Shown: positions 1 through 6,496 of the stretch, piece by piece
How the letters are laid out: each line of letters begins with the position of its first letter
Numbering within the stretch: the stretch's first letter is position 1
Assembly: GCF_000305785.2 (NCBI RefSeq)
Contig: NC_018868.3
Coordinates: forward strand, 1,164,001 to 1,228,000
DNA from: Simiduia agarivorans SA1 = DSM 21679
Lineage (GTDB): Bacteria > Pseudomonadota > Gammaproteobacteria > Pseudomonadales > Cellvibrionaceae
Length of the DNA: 64,000 nt
Direction of reading: 5' to 3'
Program-made: the position numbers and the translations under genes
Notes under the pieces: generated by a model
Seen by the model: the letters and a program-made list of their open reading frames with translations, nothing else
What the model was told of the DNA's origin: nothing
Databases searched by the model: none

Positions 1-1206
1 GGTACCGGCGCAGGCACAACCACCACGCGCCTGCACACCGTAGCGCTCGCTCAATAATTTTACTGCCGTGCGGTAATGCAGACCTTCAAATACGATGGAA
101 AAAATGCTCAGGCGGTCGCGGTGTTGGGGCGCGAGAATGCGAACGCCGTAGATGTTTTCAATGCGTTTGAAAAAGTGCGCATTCAACTGCTGCTCGCGCG
201 CATGAATGCGCTCGACCGCCATCTCTTCTTTTAATTGAATCGCCAGCGCGGTTTTAAGGGTTTGCAGAATACCTGGTGTGCCGCCGTTTTCCCGCTGCTC
301 AATGTCCTGAATAAACCGGTGCTCGCCCCAGGGGTTGGTCCACACCACGGTACCGCCACCCGGTTGTTCCGGTACGCGATTGGCGTAAAGTCTGGAGGAA
401 AATACCAACACCCCCTGACTGCCCGGGCCGCCTAAAAATTTATGCGGGGAAAAGAAGATGGCATCCAGTGATTCTTCCGCATTCGGGTGCATGTTGATGG
501 CGTCATAGGGTGCGCTGGCTGCGAAATCCACAAAGCACATTCCGTTGACCCCATGCAGCATAGCGGCGATACGGTGGTAAGGCGTGCGCACACCGGTCAC
601 ATTACTGGCGGCGGTAATGGAGGCGGCCAGTTGACGCTCCGGGTCAGCTGCCCGCTCCTCGCGCAGGTCATTGGCCAGCCAATCGAGATCAATGCAGTCA
701 TCGTCGGCGGCCGGAATCAGGCGTACTTCCGCCAGGCTCTCGAGCCACATGGTGTGATTGCTGTGGTGCTCGCGGTGGGTGATATACACCAATGGCCGGC
801 GACGCCCCTGCTCGCGCCAGTTGGCCAGCACCAGCGGCTTATGCTGTTCGTGCGCCCACCAGCCCATCATGCGGATAAATTTACCCAGCGCGCCGGTCAT
901 ACCGGAACCGGTTGAAATCAGCACGTCCTCCTTGGTGGCTCCCACGTGGCGCTTGATCACCGCCTCCGCCTGATGGTACCAACGGGTCATGGTGCGCCCG
1001 GTCAGGCTGTCTTCCGTGTGGGTATTGGCCATATAGGGACCGATTTCCTCACTGAGGCGCTGTTCAATGGGCTGGTACAGACGACCACTGGCGGTCCAGT
1101 CCGCGTAATGTACATTCTGGTCAGCCTGCACTATGCCGGCACGGATGGATGCCCAGTAGGCCTCGGCGTCAGGATGTTCAACGGGGGTGGCAGCGAAGGG
1201 AGGCAT
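1..1206 (-). CDS. Class V aminotransferase / cysteine desulfurase-like PLP enzyme (C-terminus cut by window edge)
   Basis: A minus-strand frame is open for 402 codons and runs off the left edge, so the C-terminus is missing. The start is an ATG preceded by AGAGGAG at good spacing. The sequence HREHHSN and the likely PLP-lysine segment SPHKFLGGPGSQG mark a fold-type I, class V aminotransferase. Near the edge, RGGCACAGT resembles a conserved RGGC-CAG motif of one desulfurase-like subfamily. Family members use PLP to act on amino acids such as cysteine; the substrate here cannot be read from the sequence. It lies divergent from an Lrp/AsnC regulator, which often controls a neighbouring amino-acid enzyme, so local regulation is plausible but inferred. 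The gene call is firm; the exact reaction is open. Confidence 0.85.
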   Translation of the reverse strand, partial: MPPFAATPVEHPDAEAYWASIRAGIVQADQNVHYADWTASGRLYQPIEQRLSEEIGPYMANTHTEDSLTGRTMTRWYHQAEAVIKRHVGATKEDVLISTGSGMTGALGKFIRMMGWWAHEQHKPLVLANWREQGRRRPLVYITHREHHSNHTMWLESLAEVRLIPAADDDCIDLDWLANDLREERAADPERQLAASITAASNVTGVRTPYHRIAAMLHGVNGMCFVDFAASAPYDAINMHPNAEESLDAIFFSPHKFLGGPGSQGVLVFSSRLYANRVPEQPGGGTVVWTNPWGEHRFIQDIEQRENGGTPGILQTLKTALAIQLKEEMAVERIHAREQQLNAHFFKRIENIYGVRILAPQHRDRLSIFSIVFEGLHYRTAVKLLSERYGVQARGGCACAGT

Positions 1207-1345
1207 GGTGTGCTCCTCTGGGTCTCTATTGGGCAATGGAATACCAGTGTAGACGCATCTCAACCCAAACTTTTGCTCATATTTTCCCTTATTAGACTAC
1301 AATAAAGGCAATACATACCACAATATTACAAAAGGAAAGCAAATT

Positions 1346-1798
1346 TTGCTCGACGCAATCGATAAACACATACTGGCGTTGCTGCAACGAGACGCCACCC
1401 TGTCAGTGCAATCCATTGCCGACCAGGTCAATCTCACCACCAGCCCCTGTTGGCGGCGCATCCAGACGCTGGAGGCGGAGGGCTATATCCAGCGCCGGGT
1501 GGCGCTGTTGTCGCGGGACAAACTGGATCTGGGTGTGGACGTGTTCGTGTTTATCCGCACCGATCAGCACAACGATGAATGGATGAACCATTTCGCCCGC
1601 ACGCTCGATGCCTTGCCCGAGGTGGTAGAAGCCTACCGGATGAGTGGTGATGTGGATTATCTGTTGCGGGTGGTGGTGGCCGACATCAAAGCCTACGACC
1701 GGTTCTACAAGCGGTTGGTGAGCGAGATCAAACTGGCCGATGTGAGTTCAAGCTTTGCCATGGAAAGCATGAAATACACCACTGCCCTGCCCCTGTGA
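1346..1798 (+). CDS. Lrp/AsnC family transcriptional regulator
   Basis: The 150-residue protein has the classic family layout. The N-terminal helix-turn-helix begins LDAIDKHILALLQRDATLS and continues to SPCWRRIQTLEAEGYI; a RAM/ACT-type effector-binding domain follows, with GDVDYLLRVVV typical of the family. The start is a TTG preceded by AAAGGAAAG; no ATG lies between that site and the LDAID motif. These proteins bind DNA as dimers or octamers and usually sense amino acids. The gene is divergent from the class V aminotransferase, with about 140 bp between the two starts, which probably holds both promoters and the operator. The target and ligand are inferred only from position. Confidence 0.9.
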   Translation: MLDAIDKHILALLQRDATLSVQSIADQVNLTTSPCWRRIQTLEAEGYIQRRVALLSRDKLDLGVDVFVFIRTDQHNDEWMNHFARTLDALPEVVEAYRMSGDVDYLLRVVVADIKAYDRFYKRLVSEIKLADVSSSFAMESMKYTTALPL

Positions 1799-1828
1799 TC
1801 TGGCGCTTGAAAGCTCGGCACCCGTTGG

Positions 1829-2746
1829 CTAATAAACCGGTGCCTCACCTTCAGGACGGGTCTTAAATCGGCGGTGGACCCAGAAGTATTGCTCGGGGGT
1901 TGCGCGCACCTGCGCTTCAATCAGGTCGTTAATGCGTTGGGCATCAGCAACCTCATCCTCTGACGGAAAGTTTTCCAGCGGCGCACTGAAACTCAGGTGA
2001 TAACCGCCAGCGCCCGGCTTGCGCACAAAATCCACCATCACCACGCGGGCCTTGCCCATGCGGGCAAAATTTGCGGTGGCCGATACGGTCGCGGCCGGCA
2101 CGCCGAAAAACGTGGCCCAGACCGAATGCTTCATGCCGTAATCCTGGTCAGGTGCATAGAGCACAGACACACCCTGACGCAAACTGCGCATCATGGTACG
2201 GGTCTCTTTGCGCTCAAAAGCAAAAGCATCGGGATTCAAACGTTCGCGGCCTTTGCGCTGGACGTAATCCAGCACCGGGTTTTTATGCTTGCGGTACATG
2301 CCCGCCGCGGGATGAAACAGCGTCACAGCCACCACCGCCAGCTGAACGCAGCTGGTGTGGCGGATGACCAGAATCGCGCCTTGGTTTTTCAAGCTCTGCA
2401 GGTGTTCCAGCCCTGACACGGTAACCAATTTATCGAGCCGGCGCCTGGGCATAAACCAGGCCATATTCTGCTCCATCAGGCCAATGCCCATCGCAGACAT
2501 GTTACGCTTGAGCAACGCTTCGCGCTCCGCCTCAGTCAATTCAGGCAAACACAGCTGCAGATTTATCCTGGCAATGCGGCGGCGAGCGCTGGCAAACCGG
2601 TTCAGGAGTTTTCCTGCACCCAATCCCAGCCAGAGTTGCACGCGGAATGGCATCTGCGCCAGGAACGCATTCAGGCCGATGGCCAGCCACAAAGGCCAGT
2701 GTTTCGGATGCAACAGTGCGCGGGAAAATACCGGGGCGGCAGCCAT
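1829..2746 (-). CDS. LpxL/HtrB-family lipid A acyltransferase homologue with altered catalytic motif
   Basis: A 305-residue inner-membrane acyltransferase-like protein of the LpxL/LpxM family, which adds secondary acyl chains to lipid A. Family landmarks are an N-terminal hydrophobic segment, GAILVIRHTSC, YRKHKNPVLDYVQ, LYAPDQDYG and the C-terminal PEQYFWVHRRFKTRP. The start codon overlaps the stop of the second lpxA copy by one base (TAATG), so translation is probably coupled. The expected HX4(D/E) catalytic pair reads His-Thr-Ser-Cys-Val-Gln: the acidic residue is replaced by glutamine, encoded by CAG. The protein is otherwise full length. It may act with changed chemistry or acceptor, or be impaired. 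Family assignment is secure, activity is not. Confidence 0.88.
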   Translation of the reverse strand: MAAAPVFSRALLHPKHWPLWLAIGLNAFLAQMPFRVQLWLGLGAGKLLNRFASARRRIARINLQLCLPELTEAEREALLKRNMSAMGIGLMEQNMAWFMPRRRLDKLVTVSGLEHLQSLKNQGAILVIRHTSCVQLAVVAVTLFHPAAGMYRKHKNPVLDYVQRKGRERLNPDAFAFERKETRTMMRSLRQGVSVLYAPDQDYGMKHSVWATFFGVPAATVSATANFARMGKARVVMVDFVRKPGAGGYHLSFSAPLENFPSEDEVADAQRINDLIEAQVRATPEQYFWVHRRFKTRPEGEAPVY

Positions 2747-3516
2747 TACTTCACGATGCCGCGCTTGCTGCCGGTAACGAAATCCACAAACATGGCCACT
2801 TCCGGATAGGCTTCGGCCAAGGGCGCCAATTGTTCAAGCGCCTCTGCACGACCAACCCGGTTGCGCACCAGTAGCTTGTAGGTTTTGCCAATGGCATCAA
2901 TCAGTTCCGGACTGAAACCTTTGCGCTTCAAGCCCACCTTGTTAATGCCAAAACTGCGAGCATAGTTACCACTGACGATCACAAAGGGTGGCACATCGCG
3001 ATTGATGGCGGCGGCCATACTGGTAAAGGCGTGACTACCCACACGACTGAATTGATGTACCAGTGAGAAACCGCCCAGAATGCATTGATCACCCAACTCC
3101 ACGTGGCCGGCCAAGGATGCTGAATTGGCGAACACGTTTTTATTGCCCACAAGGCAATCGTGTCCGATATGTACGTATGCCATCAGCATGTTGTCATCGC
3201 CGATGCGTGTCAGGCCGCCGCCTTTAGGAGTACCGCGACTCAATGTCACAAATTCGCGGATGGTATTGCGGTCGCCGATCTCCAGGCGCGTGGGCTCGCC
3301 TTTAAAGCTCAGGTCCTGCGGCTCTTCTCCGATGGACGCAAACTGGAAAATCCGGTTGTCACGGCCGATACGGGCGGGGCCGTTGATGCACACATGGTGG
3401 CTTATGCGGGTGCCGGTCCCGATTTCAACAGCGGGCCCAATGACAGAGTAGGCTCCCACGGATACCCCTTCGGCCAATCGTGCTGAGGGATCAATAATTG
3501 CTGTAGGGTGGATCAT
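2746..3516 (-). CDS. lpxA: UDP-N-acetylglucosamine O-acyltransferase homologue, second LpxA copy
   Basis: A 256-residue left-handed beta-helix protein that starts MIHPTAIIDPSA and carries repeated hexapeptides. It keeps the LpxA catalytic His (residue 119 in AYVHIGHD), LAGHVELGD, VHQF and the C-terminal GLKRKGFSPE and YPEVAMFVDF elements that separate LpxA from LpxD. LpxA transfers a 3-hydroxyacyl chain from ACP to UDP-GlcNAc, the first step of lipid A synthesis. It is the second of two adjacent lpxA genes, 11 bp after the first, and stands where lpxB is usually found. Residue 167 is Met, at the position equivalent to E. coli Gly173 (the acyl-chain ruler), which predicts a short, C10-type chain. 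GGAAG precedes the ATG. Confidence 0.9.
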   Translation of the reverse strand: MIHPTAIIDPSARLAEGVSVGAYSVIGPAVEIGTGTRISHHVCINGPARIGRDNRIFQFASIGEEPQDLSFKGEPTRLEIGDRNTIREFVTLSRGTPKGGGLTRIGDDNMLMAYVHIGHDCLVGNKNVFANSASLAGHVELGDQCILGGFSLVHQFSRVGSHAFTSMAAAINRDVPPFVIVSGNYARSFGINKVGLKRKGFSPELIDAIGKTYKLLVRNRVGRAEALEQLAPLAEAYPEVAMFVDFVTGSKRGIVK

Positions 3517-3527
3517 GGACGCTTCCG

Positions 3528-4298
3528 TTAGCGTACGATACCGCGCTCAGACGCGCGCAACGACGCAATCAAAGTTTCAAGGGCGGGTTCTGACTGAGAC
3601 AGCTCGGATACAGCCGCAATCGCCTCTTCCAGCCGTAAACCGCGACGATAGATAAGCTTGAACGCCTTGGTTACCAACGCGATCTGCTCCTTACTGAAGC
3701 CCCTGCGGCGCAAGCCCTCTGCATTAATGCTTTTGGCTTCGGCGGGATTGCCCGACACGGTGACAAAGGCCGGTACATCTTTGCCAATCGCAGAACCCAT
3801 GGCGGTAAATGCGTGGGCGCCGATTTTGCAAAACTGATGCACCAGGGTATAGCCACCCAGAATCACCCAGTCTCCCAAATGGACATGGCCTGCGAGTGCG
3901 GAGTTATTCACCAGCACACAGTGGTTACCCACCACGGAGTCGTGCCCCACATGTACGTAGGCCATCAACAGATTGTCATTGCCAATGGTGGTTTCTGCGC
4001 GATCCTGAATCGTACCCCGATGGATCGTCACCCCTTCCCGGATCACGTTGTTATCGCCAATCACCAGGCGGGTGTCTTCGCCTTTGTATTTCAGGTCGGG
4101 CGTCGCATCGCCTACGGTGGAAAACTGGAAGATGTGATTATTGGCACCAATGCGTGTCGGGCCTTTGATCACGACGTGCGACTCCACAATAGTGCCTGGA
4201 CCGATCTCAACACCCGGTCCAATCACTGAAAACGGCCCCACGCTGACATCATCGGCCAGCTTGGCAGCGGGGTCCACTAGAGCACGAGGATCGATCAA
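3528..4298 (-). CDS. lpxA: UDP-N-acetylglucosamine O-acyltransferase, first LpxA copy (TTG start proposed)
   Basis: LpxA with hexapeptide repeats, catalytic His119 in AYVHVGHD, LAGHVHLGD, VHQFCKIGAHAF and the GLRRRGFSKEQI C-terminal element. I place the start at a TTG (4298), seven bases after AAGGA. This gives MIDPRALVDP, the usual LpxA N-terminus, and exactly 256 residues, the same length as the downstream paralogue. An upstream ATG at 4331 would add 11 residues but has no clear ribosome-binding site. It follows fabZ as in the standard lpxD-fabZ-lpxA order. Residue 167 is Met at the acyl-chain ruler position, predicting C10 selectivity as in Pseudomonas aeruginosa LpxA. This copy is the better positional orthologue of lpxA. 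Confidence 0.92.
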   Translation of the reverse strand: MIDPRALVDPAAKLADDVSVGPFSVIGPGVEIGPGTIVESHVVIKGPTRIGANNHIFQFSTVGDATPDLKYKGEDTRLVIGDNNVIREGVTIHRGTIQDRAETTIGNDNLLMAYVHVGHDSVVGNHCVLVNNSALAGHVHLGDWVILGGYTLVHQFCKIGAHAFTAMGSAIGKDVPAFVTVSGNPAEAKSINAEGLRRRGFSKEQIALVTKAFKLIYRRGLRLEEAIAAVSELSQSEPALETLIASLRASERGIVR

Positions 4299-4367
4299 CA
4301 GTGATTCCTTGTGGTTAATTGAATAATGCATGCTGTGCGCTGGGGAAATTATAGCGTCAACGTGCGT

Positions 4368-4805
4368 TTATACTTGCCGGTCAGCACACAAAATGGTGGC
4401 CGATGCCGCCAGCTGGCCCTCAACGGTGGCTTTGCATTCAAATTTCCAGATACCACGCTTGGCAGATACCACCCGCGACTCCAGCCGCAGCTGATCACCG
4501 GGTACTACCTGACGCTTGAAACGCACATCGTCTATGCCTGCGAACAAATAGATTGAGCCGTCTGAAGGTTTTTTATTCAGGGTTTTAAAGCCGAGAATAC
4601 CGGATGCCTGGGCCAGCGCTTCAATAATCATTACACCCGGGAAAATGGGGGCATCCGGGAAGTGGCCATTAAACACATCCTCATTGGCGCTGACATTTTT
4701 CAGCGCGACAATGTGTTCGCCCTCGACCAACTCAATCACGCGATCCACCAGCAAAAAAGGATAGCGGTGGGGCAAATACTCCTTGATCTCGCGAACATCC
4801 ATCAT
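4368..4805 (-). CDS. fabZ: (3R)-hydroxyacyl-ACP dehydratase FabZ
   Basis: A 145-residue hot-dog fold enzyme that dehydrates 3-hydroxyacyl-ACP in fatty acid elongation, competing with LpxA/LpxD for the same substrates. The sequence shows [13 protein letters not shown], then [20 protein letters not shown] with the catalytic His and Glu, in a normal-length protein. It sits between lpxD and lpxA in the conserved lipid A cluster, 36 bp after lpxD. Identification is straightforward. Confidence 0.97.
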   Translation of the reverse strand: MMDVREIKEYLPHRYPFLLVDRVIELVEGEHIVALKNVSANEDVFNGHFPDAPIFPGVMIIEALAQASGILGFKTLNKKPSDGSIYLFAGIDDVRFKRQVVPGDQLRLESRVVSAKRGIWKFECKATVEGQLAASATILCADRQV

Positions 4806-4841
4806 CTGAATTCCTTACACCTTGAGTAGTAGCAAAAAGCG

Positions 4842-5861
4842 CTATTTGGATTTTTCCAAGTCTTTGACGCGTCGGCTCAGCTTATCCAATTGGTTAAAAC
4901 GCGCAGCCTGCCGGCGCCATTCACCCGTGGGCAACATGGGCGTTCCGGAGGACCAACTGGTGCCAGGTTCCATAATCGATTTGGTGACCACGGTCGCGCC
5001 AGAAATATGGACGTCGTCAGCAATTTCAATATGCCCCGTCACTGCTACGCAACCAGCGATGGTACACCGACGACCAATGCGCGTTGAGCCCGCCACGGCA
5101 GTGTGAGCAGCTATCGCGGTATGGTCACCAATCACCACGTTGTGACCGATCTGGATCAGGTTATCCAACTTTACGTCATTGCCGATAATGGTATCGTCCA
5201 ATGCACCGCAATCGATACAGGTATTTGCGCCAATCTCTACCTGATTCCCGATGCGCACCCCACCCAATTGATGCACTTTCGTCCACCCCTCGGGTCCCGG
5301 TGCGAACCCGAAACCGTCGGCCCCTATCACAGCACCGCCATGGACAATGCAGGCATCGCCTATGACCACTTGAGGATATACAGTCACATTAGCGGCCAGT
5401 CGGGTATTGGCGCCCACTACGCTGCCCTCACCGACAACGGTGGCGGCACCGATGTAGGCACCGGCACCAATCCTGGCGCCCGCGGCGATAACTGCGCGTT
5501 CACACACACTCGCACTGGGATCTACCCAGGCATCCTCAGCCACGACTGCAGACGGATGGATACCGGCGGCAACATCGGGCAGTTTTGAATAGAGCGCGGT
5601 GATTTGTGCGTAACATTGGTAAGGATTACTGTGCACTAGCTTATTGCCAGCATAGTGCTCCGCCATATCCGGGTGCAGCACCACACAACCGGCCTGAGTG
5701 TCGGCCAGAAAGTTAGCGTAGGCCTTGTTCGCCAAAAAGCTTAATTGCCCGGACTGGGCGCTTTTCAATGTTGCCAGGCTATGGATGGCGTATTCGGCAT
5801 CTCCGACCAGAGTGGCGCCGGAAATATTGGCCAGCTGCGCCAGAGAATACGACTGCGACAT
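4842..5861 (-). CDS. lpxD: UDP-3-O-(3-hydroxyacyl)glucosamine N-acyltransferase LpxD
   Basis: LpxD adds the N-linked hydroxyacyl chain in the third step of lipid A synthesis. The 339-residue protein has an N-terminal uridine-binding domain (SLAQLANISGATLVGDA, LSFLANKAYANFL), a long hexapeptide beta-helix with GADGFGFAP, and a catalytic-His region QIGHNVVIGDHT. The C-terminal helices end in LDKLSRRVKDLEKS. I chose the ATG at 5861, preceded by GGGGAG at about seven bases, rather than an ATG five codons upstream without such a site. Gene order skp-lpxD-fabZ-lpxA is the standard gammaproteobacterial one. Confidence 0.96.
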   Translation of the reverse strand: MSQSYSLAQLANISGATLVGDAEYAIHSLATLKSAQSGQLSFLANKAYANFLADTQAGCVVLHPDMAEHYAGNKLVHSNPYQCYAQITALYSKLPDVAAGIHPSAVVAEDAWVDPSASVCERAVIAAGARIGAGAYIGAATVVGEGSVVGANTRLAANVTVYPQVVIGDACIVHGGAVIGADGFGFAPGPEGWTKVHQLGGVRIGNQVEIGANTCIDCGALDDTIIGNDVKLDNLIQIGHNVVIGDHTAIAAHTAVAGSTRIGRRCTIAGCVAVTGHIEIADDVHISGATVVTKSIMEPGTSWSSGTPMLPTGEWRRQAARFNQLDKLSRRVKDLEKSK

Positions 5862-5954
5862 AGCGTTTCTCCCCATTCAATGCTGAGAAATGGCAAAAAG
5901 GCGAGCCTGTTTACACAGACGTCGCCTTCCGATGAACCCAATAATAAAATGAAA

Positions 5955-6467
5955 TTATTTGGCTTTGTTCAGCTTTTCAGTCACTTTAGCCGTAATGTCC
6001 AGTGAAGGCTCGGCGTAGTAGGCTGTTTGAGTAGACAGCACCAGGCCAATACCATCGGCGGCAATCACATCTTTCAGCGCCGCTTGCGCTTTGGGGCCCA
6101 ATTCCTCGAGCACGCGCTGAGCAGTAGCCTTTTGCTCTGCCTGCAGCTTCTTCGCTACCAATTCCAGATCGGCACGGGCATATTCCATTTTCTTGCGGTG
6201 CTCGGCAGTCTGCTCCGGATTCCAGGTCACACCATTTTTTTCCGCATCTTTTGCCATTTTTTGCAGATCAGCCCGCAGCGATTCGAACTTAGCCTGTAAG
6301 CCTGCGAACTCCGCGTTTGCCTGCATTTCCTGGATGCGCTTTTTGGCCAGGTCAGTGTTGAGAATGGCGGATTGCAAATCGAACACAACCACTTTATCGG
6401 CAGCCATGGCTACCGGAGCAACCAACAAAGCAATAGCCAGTACAAAAGCATTTTTCATTTTAAACAC
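5955..6467 (-). CDS. skp: Periplasmic chaperone Skp/OmpH family
   Basis: A 170-residue protein with a signal peptide (hydrophobic stretch ending VAPVAMA before ADKVVVFD) and a charged, helix-rich body with many K/E/Q residues, as in the jellyfish-shaped Skp trimer. Skp holds unfolded outer-membrane proteins in the periplasm for BamA. The start is probably GTG at 6467, seven bases after GGAG; an ATG three codons later is the alternative. It lies 29 bp downstream of bamA and upstream of lpxD, the normal context. Confidence 0.92.
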   Translation of the reverse strand: MFKMKNAFVLAIALLVAPVAMAADKVVVFDLQSAILNTDLAKKRIQEMQANAEFAGLQAKFESLRADLQKMAKDAEKNGVTWNPEQTAEHRKKMEYARADLELVAKKLQAEQKATAQRVLEELGPKAQAALKDVIAADGIGLVLSTQTAYYAEPSLDITAKVTEKLNKAK

Positions 6468-6496
6468 GTTTCATCTCCATGTTGTTATAAACAGCG

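Noticed and set aside
235..1305. Several plus-strand frames of 66-142 codons at the left end
   Set aside because: They are antisense to the edge-truncated class V aminotransferase, whose motifs are clear on the minus strand.
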